DNA of 64,000 nt from Harmothoe impar (lineage: Eukaryota > Annelida > Polychaeta > Phyllodocida > Polynoidae), in NCBI GenBank assembly GCA_947462335.1, contig OX381710.1, positions 24,087,772-24,151,771 of the forward strand. Direction: 5' to 3'. The notes under the pieces are model-generated. The model did no database searches and was not told the origin of the DNA. It saw only the letters and a list, made by a program, of their open reading frames with translations. Of this stretch, positions 1 through 11,112 are shown one piece after another. Numbering within the stretch: position 1 is the stretch's first letter; every line of letters starts with the position of its first letter. The translations under genes and the position numbers were made by a program.

Positions 1-518
1 TGGGGCAGCAGCAGCAGCAGCCGGCTGGGGGGGGGGGGGTAGAGACAGGTGACCTTTGGGACGTGGTAGCTCTATTGACCTTCATCACCAGGAGGAGGAG
101 GAGTGTATACACGACCCCCCTCCTCCTGCACCACAACACTACTCCAGTCCCACCCACATGATGAACACTCTCATTGTTTCTACGTCTCCACGTCCAACAA
201 GAGGCAGACAGATAAACTACATATCATATGGATGTGTTACTGAGGAGATATATGTAATTGTTTGAGGTATTTATTATGTATGAGGTGTTGACCGGGCAGT
301 CCAAAAAAGCAATTGAAGGGGTGGATGAGGAGTGGTATAGCCAGAGGGGCGGATCCCTTTGCGGGGATCCCTCATTGTGTAATAATAAAAGGTATGCACT
401 TGGACTCTTTGAAAATGACCTTGGCCTTTTTGCTGACATTTTCCATCCCCGCAGAAATAATAATAATGCATATGTGTGTGTGTTCAGTGTGTATATAATG
501 CTATACAGTTTTGTCTAG

Positions 519-629
519 GTGAGCTATATGGCCTGGCAGGAGGAGGGGGTGGACTATGATCAGTGGCTGACACTGCTGACCCCCCTGTGTAGGTCCTGTG
601 TAGAGCCCCCAGTAGTGTGGCATCATGAG
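519..629 (+). CDS. candidate internal exon, unknown protein
   Basis: The segment follows a pyrimidine-rich acceptor ending TTTTGTCTAG and ends at GAG followed by a GTGAGA donor. It is exactly 37 codons, phase 0 at both ends, with one open frame that includes MAWQEEGVDYDQWLTLLTPL. The composition (W, D, Y, E) and GC-ending codons look coding. I do not recognise the family. The next candidate exon on this strand is at 703-846. The frame stays open past the donor to about 669, so a longer coding piece is possible. Splice sites are seen; expression is inferred. Confidence 0.35.
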
Positions 630-702
630 GTGAGAGGTCCCAGTGTGGTGGCGCTGTCTGGTGGATGAGGGACATCCTGGTGGTAATGAAGCATGACCTC
701 TA

Positions 703-846
703 ATGTTTAATTACTGCCTCATTACCGAGCCCCCTGTGTGTCCCCGCGCCATCCCGGGCACGGGCACAGGGCACGGCCGGCCCGTCCCGCCGCCCATGTG
801 GAGCAGCTCAGGCGCCGAAACCATTCAGCCCTTCTACTGCTCAGGT
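703..846 (+). CDS. candidate exon, GC-rich, unknown protein
   Basis: A short frame from ATG at 703 runs through a GC-rich block and includes CLITEPPVCPRAIPGTGTG and PPPMWSSSGAETIQPFYCS. It ends at TGCTCAG before a weak GTCAGA donor. The reading frame closes at a TAA just downstream, as expected after an exon. The acceptor is unclear: the exon may begin near 730 rather than at the ATG. It lies about 75 bases after the 519-629 candidate and could be in the same transcript. No domain recognised. Confidence 0.28.
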
Positions 847-1000
847 CAGATATGGATTCAATAAAACCTAACCACATCTATATATCGGCATGGACTACTC
901 TACTGCCCTGATCTTATAGTGTCTAGATGTATATACGGGTAGGCCTGCATACCGGCGAGCAGTTCCTCCCATTAGTACCACAATAATATAGCAGTGAGAA

Positions 1001-1243
1001 TTAACCCTTTAAGGCACGCATAGTGCTTTTATGCATTTTGACCCTTTGCCGTCATGATGTATTAAAGTATCGCTGACCAGTAACTCGCCGGGACTGCATT
1101 CAAGCATTATTGGTGACCCTACAGGTTTAATGCGCTTCCAAAGGGTCGGCATGATGCAATAATGCAGCCCCGACGAGTATACGCATTTGGGCTTCATTCA
1201 TGCATCCTAACGACATGGCACATTAAATCACTATGCGGTCCAT
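1001..1243. mobile_element. TTAA-type multi-hairpin MITE, copy 1
   Basis: It begins TTAACCCTTTAAGG and ends near CACTATGCGGTCC, the family ends. Between them are the family's internal dyads: an ACTCGCC core, GGTCGGCATGATGCA and GCATTCATGCAT words in both orientations. About 240 bp is the usual length. TTAA target plus CCC ends resembles piggyBac-type elements. No coding capacity. Confidence 0.75.
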
Positions 1244-3118
1244 GGTGGCATATCTATCTACATGTATAGGGGGACCAACAACCACAGCGCCTACCACATC
1301 AAAGCCACTTATTCATTAGACAAATGACTTGTAATTTGTCATAAACCCTAAATGGTTAAATACCATACTGCCCTGATATACGTGTGCATAACCCTTGACC
1401 GAGTATTCTGACACCGTTATATTGTGGTTAGGACTGACACATTAAAGTGATCGACATTACATGTGATTTATATATTGTATCTCCCACTGTTAGATAACTT
1501 ATGAGCTTTCGCTATGTTCACCTAAAAGGTCATCTGGCAAGCAACAACAGGGTTCCCACAAAAAAATTCAGATTGAATTTCCATGACATTTCCATGACAA
1601 AAATCTCAATTTTCCATGACTTTTTATAACATTCTTGCTAAGCTAGGGGGCTTGGCTCCCAAGAAAATTGCTAAAATCTAGAAAGCAAACGGCACATCCT
1701 AGGAAAATGTGTAATATCAATTCTATCATGTTCATATTCGATACACGGTGGAGTCCCTTCCTCTGGTCTGACGGCAGGAGGGTTACTGGGTTATAGACAC
1801 CAATCCAAAGTGATACAAGCTTTGTAATAACAACAATACATATATATGAAGAAAGAAAAACAAGTATAAAGCCGATGTGAGGAGGTTATCTAAATTGTAC
1901 CATTCATCTATAGTAACGACTGGGACCACTGTTGACATATACACGTGCCGCCAGCATGATAGGGTTACCGGCTGGCTGTATATCTGGGAAACAGTACATC
2001 TCTATAAATAGTAGCACCCTCAGTGATATGGACACCTTTTAGTGAAAAGGTTCACGGAAAATCAAAGAGAATAAATAATATTTTCAAAGCTGACCTACAT
2101 AGAATTGCAAAGGTTTTCCACCTGTTGTGAGATTTTTTTTTAAAATAGGAAGCATATTAGCGTTCTGTTTTAATAAGAAGTAGATCAGCGTTTCTGGAGA
2201 CAAGATGTCATTTTACTAGAACGTAGGAAGTTTCTCAGCCGATACCTCAGTCGAGAGGTCTGTAATGAAAGCCCATAACGCGGATATATAAAGTGGGCTG
2301 CTCTATAGTGGATTGTGCAACTCTGTGTCTGGGTAAGGTGTAGTGCCACAACTAGGGGCTGATATAATTGAACGGTAATATGTAAATTGTTTGCAGTTGA
2401 GGGACATTGGTGTAATTGCGTCGCGCCCTTAACTTCATGTGAGGTTGCTTACAATCTACTCTAGAGGCAAGGCTATCTGGAAATATTCTGCATTATTTCT
2501 CATTTGATATACCTCGTGACCTATGAATACAATATAAACGCATATAGATATCACCAGGCAAGAACTGTAGTTTGATTTTAGATGTATTTCCCTTTTAGTT
2601 TCAGGATCTGCATTGAAGTTTGCATCTGCAGATTACTACTTCTATGTTTATTCTAGTTTGAGGAATAGAGTGTTGTTAGTGACAATTTTTAACTACAGTT
2701 TTAAACTGTCAATGAGAAGGCAATTGAAGGTCGATTGAAAGTCATCTTGACAGTGCTTGATGTCAACATATCTTGTTTTGCAGTCTCGAATAAGTGATCT
2801 CTTCTCATGTCAGTAATTTGGCATTGACATTTTGGACTGTCAACATAGGGATACCCTCCTCCTGTTGATAGTACATGTAACATGAGTATCTACCAATGAC
2901 AGTACACATTAAACTCTCAATACTCACGGGCCTTTCATATGTACAAAAACAAACAAGAAGCGACGTCTTCTGTGTAAGTGGCTGTGGAGACTGTATATCA
3001 AAAAGTACATAATGTGAATGTAAACAAGGAAGTGTGGGATTGGGGAGCAGGAGGCAGGGCTGTACATGCTACATGTATATTAACCCTGCCCACACCCGAC
3101 ACAGCGCCTTGTTTTACA
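1244..3118. other. no gene seen; hAT-like fragment near 1549
   Basis: AT-rich intergenic or intronic sequence. At 1549 a CAGGGTTCCCAC start followed by repeated TTTCCATGAC words (about 1588-1622) resembles the end of a hAT-type MITE; the opposite end is not evident. Short frames around 2700-3190 look like chance. Confidence 0.5.
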
Positions 3119-3189
3119 GTACGGGGCGGCAGGGTCACCTCCGGCTACACCTGGGAGTACAGGCCCCCACATGCGGGGGGGGGGGGGTG
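3119..3189 (+). CDS. weak candidate exon before a G tract
   Basis: A good acceptor (TTGTTTTACAG) precedes a short GC-rich segment. It runs into 13 consecutive G and a GTGAGG donor-like site. One frame reads RGGRVTSGYTWEYRPPHAG. All three frames are open, so the call rests on splice-like signals only. A copy of the TTAA-type MITE starts 36 bases further on. Confidence 0.15.
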
Positions 3190-3224
3190 AGGTGCCTGGG
3201 AGCAGGGAAACAGATGCCGACCTC

Positions 3225-3469
3225 TTAGACCCCTCAAGGGCCGCATAGTGCTTTAATGTGCTGTTTTACGCCATGATGCATTCCTGCACCCCTCGCCACT
3301 TGAGGCTGCATTTGTGCATGATACTGATCCTTTGAGAGTGTATCAATGTCATAGGGTTGACATGGTGCTAGGAGCTTGAATGCAGCACTGGTCAGTAACT
3401 CACCAGGGCTGCAGTCATGTGACAAAGGGCATACTGCATTAAAGTAATATGCGTCCTTACCAGGGTTAA
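3225..3469. mobile_element. TTAA-type multi-hairpin MITE, copy 2
   Basis: The ends are TTAG...CCTCAAGGGCCGCATAGTGC and ...ATGCGTCC...GGGTTAA. The internal dyads, including CAGTAACTCACCAGGGCTGCA, are recognisable. It sits directly after a poly-G tract. Confidence 0.72.
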
Positions 3470-4141
3470 AGAATCTGATAAGATGGCAGGGTGGTAAGTA
3501 GAGCAGTGATTGGGGATCAAAGCACTATGGGCAGTGCTGTAAATGCATCTAGTGTTTACCTCCACGGTAGCATTACCTAGAGTAGAGCTACTGGATCTGA
3601 TGGGTATGTACTGTTTGCCCCCATGTGAGTTATACAGACGTGCACGAACAAAGGTTAGAGGCCTAGCCCCTCTCTTCACCCCCCCCCCCCACACACACCT
3701 CACCAAGATTGGAGCAGGTTCACCTGGGGCGGGGCACACACGCCACTTTGCCACACGCCGCGCGTTTCTCCACCTACCTTGATTTAGAGAGCTCACTTTC
3801 CTTACCTTGTGGTTTTGGTTCAACTTCAGGTTAGGGTGTACAGGTCAGATCCCACTAACGTAACCAACCTTTCTATGAGGCCTTGAAGTTGCTGTTTACC
3901 CCCACCCCACAAGCCCCGAACACTCACACCCTGTACATATCCAACCATCCACTTTTCAAAGTACCAGATGAAGATATGATGCTTCCATTGCCATTCTAGT
4001 GCAATCTATACAGATACGCCCCATGGGACGTGCGTCAAGTAAAGGCAATAGCATCCAGCCATACAACAATGCAGAATTGTATTTGCATTTGCCACCTTGA
4101 CAATAAACAGTGAACATGTCTTCAATCACTTCAATCACTTT
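3470..4141. other. no gene seen; short C-rich segment
   Basis: A 143-codon minus-strand frame covers 3392-3823, but it runs into the MITE and shows no splice-bounded core, so I do not call it. A run of 10 C at about 3681 and a CA stretch follow. The rest is unremarkable. Confidence 0.4.
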
Positions 4142-5262
4142 GGGTATCAGTTGGGTATGGCCTGCAGGTGTATCAGTTGGGATGTGGCATATGGTTGTGT
4201 GTGTAGTTGGGATGTGGCATACGGTTCTATATGTCAGTTGGATGTGGTACACAGTTGTGTGTGTCAGTTGGGATGTGGCATACGGTTCTATATGTCAGTT
4301 GGATGTGGTATACAGTTGTGTGTGTCAGTTGGGATATGGCATACAGTGGTGGGTGTCAGTTGGGCATGGCATAGAATTGTGTGTGTCAGTTGGGATGTGG
4401 CATACAGTTGTTTGTGTCAGTTGGGATGTGGCATACGGTTGTGGGTGTCAGTTGGAATGTGGCATACAGTTATGTGTGTCAGTTGGGCATGGCCTGCAGG
4501 TGTGGGTGTCAGTTGGGATGTGGCATACAGTTATGTGTGTCAGTTGGGATGTGGCATACAGTTGTGTGTGTCAGTTGGGATGTGGCATACAGTTGTGTGT
4601 GTCAGTTGGGATGTGGCATACGGTTGTGGGTGTCAGTTGGGATGTGGCATACAGTTATGTGTGTCAGTTGGGCATGGCCTGCAGGTGTGGGTGTCAGTTG
4701 GGATGTGGCATACAGTTGTGTGTGTCAGTTGGGATGTGGCATACGGTTGTGGGTGTCAGTTGGGATGTGGCATACAGTTATGTGTGTCAGTTGGGCATGG
4801 CCTGCAGGTGTGGGTGTCAGTTGGGATGTGGCATACAGTTGTGTGTGACAGTTGGGATGTGGCATATGGTGGTGTGTGTCAGTTGGGATGTGGCAAACGG
4901 TTGTGGGTGTCAGTTGGGATGTGGCATACAGTTGTGTGTGACAGTTGGGATGTGGCATATGGTGGTGTGTGTCAGTTGGGATGTGGCAAACGGTTGTGGG
5001 TGTCAGTTGGGATGTGGCATACAGTTGTGGGTGTCAGTTGGGATGTGACATACGGTTGTGGGTGTCAGTTGGAATCTGGCATACAGTTCTTTTTCTCAGA
5101 TGGGATGTGGCATACAGTTGTGTGTGTCAGTTGGGATGTGGCATACGGTTGTGTGTGTCAGTTGGGATGTGACATACGGTTGTGTGTGTCAGTTGGGATG
5201 TAGCATACGGTTGTGTGTGTCAGTTGGAATCTGGCATACAGTTGTGGGTGTCAGTTGTATGG
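4142..5262. repeat. 31-bp minisatellite, about 36 copies
   Basis: The unit is GTCAGTTGGGATGTGGCATA plus CAGTTGTGTGT. Variants are TACGGTTGTGGG, a GGCATGGCCTGCAGG version, and a 93/124-bp higher-order order of variants around 4470-4830. Because 31 is not a multiple of 3, all three plus frames stay open and give artefact peptides of up to 368 codons. Confidence 0.95.
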
Positions 5263-6556
5263 CCTGCATAGCAAGTGTGGATTTGAGTTGGGACAACTAC
5301 TGTTCAGACAGGTGTGTTTGAGCTGGAGGTAATCCACCATTATTTAACCTTACACCATCCGTGTTCAGAGACGCAAAGAAATGGAACCGTTTGAAGTTAG
5401 CTTTACAGCCACCGTCTGTGGAGTGTTCAAATGCAACACTTAAAGTATCTCACGGGCAGATACCTTGTAGACAGATTCGTAAAGGGCAGTGAAAGATGCA
5501 TTGTTATTTGTAAGGGTTACATCACAAATGACCCAGGGTACTGGTAAGCTAGTAACCACCATCTCACTATAAGCGTCTTAATTTGTTTTATCATCGCAAT
5601 GTACAGACATCTCTATAAATGCACAAATGCACTCTTACAAGTCCGGAAACAAGGCCACAATGTCATAGAACCCACAGATTATTTACACAGATCCTCTGTT
5701 TGTAAAGATGCTGCTCCTTACACATTTAAGTTTAACCCAATATCGTAATAAAATTTATTGACTTAGATATTCTGAAAAACCTATGAGGAGGCCATGATGT
5801 GTCAGGCAAGGTGAGCAGAAGCCCACCTGGGCTGCAGACTGCAGACATGGGTTGTATAACCCTGGCCCTGTGTGTCTGAGCTGCTCCCACTGCCCTGGAG
5901 CAGCTCTGGCTCTAGGGGTCAGCGCCAGGTGGCGTGGGCGTTTTACCTGAGTACAGCCACTCAATACCTCCTTCATCTTTGCAGACCTCGGGTAGGGTCA
6001 GCCACCATTGCCTCTCCTACTCCTCCTTTTCTTTTTTTCACATCACATATTAAAGTAGCTTTTTGCATTATGTAATAATATGCCTATATCAAAGGGTATA
6101 ATCATGCATTACATGACATTATCAAATTAATCAAATTTAATGTATCTTTTTAACTTCCTACAGTACTGTTGTTGAGGCTTTGCTGGACTTAATTGACTTA
6201 GTTTGAATTTCATTTCATTTGTTCCTTTTATAGGGGGAGTGCTCTCTTACATGTGCGCCTTGTTACATATATGCGGCCAGCCACATCTGAGTCACATACC
6301 CAACACTTTGGATTAATTAAATCACTGGGTTAGCGGCAGTCTGACGCCGTCTGCCTTTAAAGCGCCACAAATCTCACTGATGGAACCTGTTGGTGACAAA
6401 GTTTGATGTTGGGGTTTTCCTGACCACTGGTGACAAGTGGCAGGTTAAAACACCATCTGTATGCAGATGTAATAAGTGCCACCAACTGACCAGTCTGCCG
6501 CAACCCATACAACAGTAACCAGTCTCAATAGTCATCTTCTCCAGCCTCCCCAATAC
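5263..6556. other. no gene seen
   Basis: Mostly AT-rich. A GC-rich patch at about 5860-5950 has a CCAGGTGGCG motif and overlapping short frames on both strands, with no convincing exon. A pyrimidine-rich acceptor-like run ends at about 5983 but is followed by a short unconvincing frame. Confidence 0.4.
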
Positions 6557-6771
6557 TTTAAAGGGTGCATAGTGTTTAATGCGCTATGCCCTTTGACTTT
6601 CTAGGGCTGCATTTATGCATCACATTGACCCTACGGGGTGGATACACTCTCGTTGGGTCGTCATAATGCATGCATGCAGAACTGGCAAGTAGACTAGCCA
6701 GGACTGCATCATTTATCATGACGGAAAAGGGCATATCAAAATAAAGCACTATGCGTCCCTTAAAGGGTTAA
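6557..6771. mobile_element. TTAA-type multi-hairpin MITE, copy 3
   Basis: It starts TTTAAAGGGTGCATAGTG and ends GCACTATGCGTCCCTTAAAGGGTTAA. The internal dyads are shortened but present (GGGTCGTCATAATGCATGCATG). Confidence 0.72.
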
Positions 6772-7033
6772 ATGGTCGCCAATCTCCCTCTTTTATTCAC
6801 CTTTGCCGTTGCTCATCGCCTGGGCTATGACCTCGTGTCCTATTCCCCGAAACAGTGACCCTTTACAAACCCAAAACGTTCCCAGAACCCTTTTACCAAA
6901 GAGACCCCTATGTTATTTCCGTCTGTCAGCTCTTGCATCCCCTACTCCTTGGAAGCAATGCCTTTCCGCGGAAACTCCCTCTGGACTGTTGAAGCCGTCC
7001 CCCTCCTCCTCTCCTGCTCACCCAAACTGACTC

Positions 7034-7282
7034 ATGCATGAATCGGGAGTGGTTATTACTGACTGGGTGCCTCGGGGAGATAGTGGCTGTATGTACGAGC
7101 TGGTCCCCTGGGATGCCCCTGTGTCCATCCCTACCAGACCTGCTTATCTCCCCCTGCCATCAGCTGACGGCGACCTGACGTCCCCATCACCAGGTCTCTA
7201 CAACCTGCCACTGTCATCACCAAATGAGCAGCTCACAGACCAATATTGTGACATGCTGCTCAGCTACTCCACGACCTCATAA
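7034..7282 (+). CDS. candidate terminal coding segment
   Basis: The open frame runs from ATG at 7034 to a TAA at 7280 and reads as a plausible protein C-terminus: DWVPRGDSGCMYELVPWD, then LYNLPLSSPNEQLTDQYCD and MLLSYSTTS. It is in frame with an upstream open stretch (6803-7030) but separated from it by a TGA. This suggests either an exon boundary in between or unrelated frames. A large TIR element inserted 39 bases downstream. The repeat array at 8.9-9.2 kb contains a similar LLSYS motif in one frame. No family recognised. Confidence 0.33.
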   Translation: MHESGVVITDWVPRGDSGCMYELVPWDAPVSIPTRPAYLPLPSADGDLTSPSPGLYNLPLSSPNEQLTDQYCDMLLSYSTTS

Positions 7283-7321
7283 AAACATCTTTCGATAATT
7301 TGGTGTTTGACGGACCCTATA

Positions 7322-8787
7322 CACTGTAAAAACAGTGTTTAGATGATAAATGGACATGTTTAGTGTCTAAACACTTTTCTAAACACTTTCTTGTCCCACA
7401 TTTTGACACACCTTTTTCCATCTAAACATGTTTAATTTCTAAACATGTTTAGATAAAACATGTTTAGTGTGGAAAGTGTTTAGATCTAGTAGGTGTTTAC
7501 AATTATAGAGTTTAGACCAAGGAAGGGTTTAGATATATAATGTGTAGATCTATAGAGTGTTTACATTTGCAGTGTTTAGAATTATTAGGCATTTAGATAA
7601 ATAGCATTTAGATATAGTATTGTTTAGTTACATGATGTTTAGGTAAGTTGATCATAACTTGCATATTAGAATATATTGTCAGTCCAATCTATCATCTTAT
7701 ATTCAGATAGATATCGTTTTATAACACTTTTGTAGTGTCATCACATATGTTACATAGCATCCATACTAAGTAACTGGGAAATGTGTATAACAGAATGGTA
7801 GAGACAATATTGCTATATATTTTCTTATATCCCACAGAATAGGTGTCCCCAGTGATTATAGCTTTTCTGCGCACAGTCTAAACCCCAAATCATGAAATTA
7901 CTCTCTCCGTAATAATAGCCATATGTTCCCATATTTAAATCACTCAAATAATGTGATTCTTTGTTTGCTTTTACATGTTTATTCAAGGATCAGCTTATAA
8001 ATGGGTGGGGAAAGTCCATCCGATGACTTAATTGCCACCTGGTGGGATAAAATTGTGTTTAATATCTAAAGACTTAAACATGTTTAGGTGTTTAGATGTT
8101 TAGATTAAATGTGTTTAAGTCGGGGTTTAAGTCTCACGTGATGAAATGTTTAGCATGCTTACAATGTATTTGTTAAGTGTTTAAACAACTATACCAATCA
8201 TGACAAACAGACGCATGATCAGCTACATTTTCTTGTTTATAAACTGTGCCTCTAATATAGGCAGGGGATTACACTCCATTAATTACCACTTTTCTCGTTA
8301 TAATTCTGCTTGGAGTTGGAGTACTTATATCATTTCTGCAGATTTTCTGAACTATGGAGAGATACATGTACTTTGGAAAAGCCAAACCTATATTTGGATC
8401 ATAACTATTAGAACTAAATTTTCATTCCAATAGGTTATAAAAAACTTCTAAGCTAAATGGAATAATGATGGCAATGTGATTGCTATATTAGAGAAAAAGT
8501 GTTTCATGCACAATTTGGTATCTAAACACCTCATTGTTTAAATGCTGAACAGGTGGTAGATGTATGTTTAAAGCCTAAACATGAAGAAAATATATGTCTA
8601 AATCGTAAACACCCATTTGTTGAGTGTTTACTTTCTAAATGTCTAAACACATGCATGTATTCAGCGTTTAGGCATTTAGAAATGATGTGTTTAACATACA
8701 AAATGTCTGTTTAGATTTCTTAAGGGTGTACAGATTAAACATGTTTAGCATTTTTGGTGTTTAAAGTTAAACACAGTTTTTACAGTG
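7322..8787. mobile_element. CACTGT TIR element filled with TGTTTAGA words
   Basis: The left end CACTGTAAAAACAGTGTTTA and the reverse complement of the right end agree at 19 of 20 bases. A TA dinucleotide flanks both sides (7320-7321, 8788-8789), as in Tc1/mariner-type insertions. Three zones (about 7322-7660, 8045-8180, 8515-8787) are dense in GTTTAGA/TCTAAAC in both orientations, separated by ordinary AT-rich sequence. No transposase frame, so it is non-autonomous. Confidence 0.8.
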
Positions 8788-8865
8788 TACCCCCTCAATA
8801 TACATGTGTTTGTCCCTGGTTACCCTCTCTCTCTCTCTACTGTCTTAGAGCTATGCATAAACAGC

Positions 8866-9180
8866 TATTCTGCTGCTGAGCTACTCTGTGCTGCCTCCCC
8901 AGATCTACACCTCACCACAAGTTCTGCTGATGAGCTACTCTGTGCTGCCTCCCCAGATTTACACCTCACAACAAGTTCTGCTGCTGAGCTACTCTGTGCT
9001 GCCTCCCCAGATCTACAACTCGTGACAAGTTCTGCTGCTGAGCTACTCTGTGCTGCCTCCCCAGATCTACACCTCACAACAAGTTCTGCTGCTGAGCTAC
9101 TCTGTGCTGCCTCCCCAGATCTACACCCCACAAAAAGTTCTGCTGCTGAGCTACTGTCTGCTGCCTCCCCAGATTCCCCA
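8866..9180 (+). repeat. 54-bp tandem repeat, in-frame, possibly coding
   Basis: There are nearly six copies of a 54-bp unit, TCTGCTGCTGAGCTACTCTG and onward. 54 bp is 18 codons, so each frame keeps its repeat. The plus frame 8785-9216 gives SAAELLCAASPDLHLTTS repeats and ends DSPTGNSADFHHLL. A second plus frame reads LLLSYSVLPPQIYTSQQV. The minus strand is open too. Coding status is undecided. Confidence 0.9.
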
Positions 9181-9441
9181 ACAGGTAACTCTGCCGACTT
9201 CCACCACCTTCTATGACTTATTAGTATTAGATAAATGATTTCTTGTACAAATACAAACGATATTATAATCAGAAATTAGATGTTTCCCATGTAATTAAAT
9301 ATACAAGTATCACAAATTCCTCAAGTTAAGGACAGGGTTTGGTTACACTTTAAAAAAAAGTTTGAATTGGATCGGGGGTAGACCTACATGAGCGCAAATG
9401 CACCATGGTGACTCAGTCGTCCAGGAATTGATTGATCCACG

Positions 9442-9672
9442 TTGACCTTAAACATTGACTCCCTCCTCCATTACTTCCCCTTCCTTGTATCTGCCTCCTT
9501 CCCCTCCCGGGTATGTCCCACCATGACCGGTGGCCGATATTGGAGGGGAAAACTCCCGTTCATCAGTGGGACACTAACCAGCAGTGGTTCAATGGCAGGC
9601 CCCAGCATGGAGGCGCCCACCGCCTGCATGACGCCCGCCCTATGGGCGCCGACGCCTGAGTCACCCCTGTAG
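9442..9672 (+). CDS. weak candidate terminal coding segment
   Basis: The plus frame ends in TAG at 9670. Its second half reads MTGGRYWRGKLPFISGTL then SMAGPSMEAPTACMTPALW, with GC-rich third positions. The first 60 bases are pyrimidine-rich and match a segment inside the MITE copy at 12437-12709, so that part may be repeat-derived or an intron-like tract. No family recognised. Confidence 0.25.
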   Translation: MTLNIDSLLHYFPFLVSASFPSRVCPTMTGGRYWRGKLPFISGTLTSSGSMAGPSMEAPTACMTPALWAPTPESPL

Positions 9673-9689
9673 GGGCGGCCGTCTTAGAG

Positions 9690-10190
9690 TGCCTCCCCAG
9701 GCCTAATCAACCTTAATCTATACAAACCGCCGCCACTTGTACAGCCGCCTCACAACGTGCTTCTCGTTGGTAAGGTGATTTACAAAATTGCAATTTCCCC
9801 ACACAGAGGGTGACTCCTTAGTAGAGGTGTAAAGACAAATTAGGTGGTTTGTGGAAACAGGTGGGTGGCATGGGGTGCCGTCATGGGGTGGGGTTATAAG
9901 GCAGGGTGGCGCCTTGCTGTCTGCCAGAGACACCTACCGCTGCAGTAAGTGTCCTATCTGCTGCATCACCACCATTTGGGGGGAATCTTGGAATGGGTTA
10001 CCACCTTCATAATGTTCTTGTTCAGAATTAATCGCGGCTAGGTATGGTGGGGTACATGCATGAGTAACCTTACCTAGAATCCCAACACACACATACACAC
10101 ACACCCGAACCTTTGAATCATATACTAAAACTTTAAGGTTATTTTTCACCTTAACTCACTCGTCACCAACACATTCGAGTTTGTAACAGC
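9690..10190. other. no gene called; strong donor-like site at 9945
   Basis: CGCTGCA followed by GTAAGT at 9945 is a consensus donor. The preceding bases read GGALLSARDTYRC in one frame, but no clear acceptor is visible. Two minus-strand short frames overlap. Left uncalled. Confidence 0.35.
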
Positions 10191-10196
10191 TACATC

Positions 10197-10618
10197 AGTA
10201 TCAGCGGTAGCAGCAGCAGTAGCAGGCTGCATTAACAGCGGCAGTAACAGCAGCAATAACAACAGCAGCAAGCTAGTTACTGCAGCAGCAGCAGTAACTG
10301 AAGCAACAGCAGTAACTGAAGCAGCAGCAGTAACTGAAGCAGCAGCGGTAATTGGAGCAGCAGTAGTAACTGAAGCAGCAGCAGCAACTGAAGCAGCAAC
10401 AATAACTGCAGCAGCAGCGGCGGTAAATAAAGCAGCAGCATGCAATAACAGCAGCAGACTACAGTTTCCGCAGGCTGCAGTAGCTGAGGCAGCAGCAATA
10501 ACGGCAGCTGTTGCAGTAACGGAAGCTGTTGCAGAAACAGCAGTTGCTGCAGTAACGACAGCTGTTGCAGTAACGACAGCTGTTGCAGTAACAGCAGCTG
10601 TTGCAGTAACATCAGCTG
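10197..10618. repeat. CAG/GTA-rich low-complexity array, left part
   Basis: Imperfect repeats of GCAGCAGTAACTGAA and GTTGCAGTAACAGCAGCT. Frames open on both strands encode Ala/Val/Thr or Leu/Gln runs and are artefacts of triplet periodicity. The array continues at 10962 after an inserted TIR element. Confidence 0.9.
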
Positions 10619-10961
10619 CACTGATATTCCTAGGATCCCTATACGCCCAACCTCTTAGTCACTAGTGCCTAACCTAGTTAGTCATTTTTTGGATCCCTAT
10701 ACGCCCAACATAGATTAGTTATTATTGTCAGGTTGGTCACTACTGACCAACCCACCTTAGTCTTTTTACTGAGTGGTCATCACAGGTGGCACCCTCTAGC
10801 GGTATACAAATACAACACACCAATGATGAACCTAGGTTAGCCACAACTGACTGACCCCTCGGTCATTTTTTAATATAACTTTGCCATTGTGACTAACACT
10901 CATATGACCAACCTAGGTTAGTCTGTACTGACTAACCCTTTTAACCTATGGATTTTCAGTG
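10619..10961. mobile_element. CACTGA TIR element with GGTTAGTC words
   Basis: The left end CACTGATATTCCTAGG and the right end (reverse complement CACTGAAAATCCATAGG) form imperfect TIRs. The flanks are TG on both sides (10617-10618 and 10962-10963). The interior is rich in GGTTAGTC/GACTAACC words in both orientations, plus two copies of GGATCCCTATACGCCCAAC. It cleanly interrupts the CAG/GTA array. Confidence 0.75.
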
Positions 10962-11112
10962 TGTTGCAGTAACAGCAGTTGTTGCAGTAACAGCAGTTGT
11001 TGCAGTAACGGAAGCTGTTGCAGAAACAGCAGTTGCTGCAGTAACAGAATCTGTTGCAGTGACAGTAGCTGTTGCAGTAACAGCAGCTGCTGATGTTACA
11101 GCAGCTGCTAGT
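10962..11112. repeat. CAG/GTA-rich array, right part
   Basis: Continuation of the 10197-10618 array with GTTGCAGTAACAGCAGTT units. Taken together, the two halves form one array split by the 343-bp element. Confidence 0.88.

Noticed and set aside
1010..1021. AAGGCACGC, nine bases shared with miR-124
   Set aside because: It is part of the MITE terminus and no hairpin of the right form surrounds it.
4097..5203. 368-codon open frame
   Set aside because: Produced by the 31-bp minisatellite; all three frames are open.
10146..10621. Poly-Ala/Val and poly-Leu/Gln frames
   Set aside because: Triplet-periodic CAG/GTA repeat.
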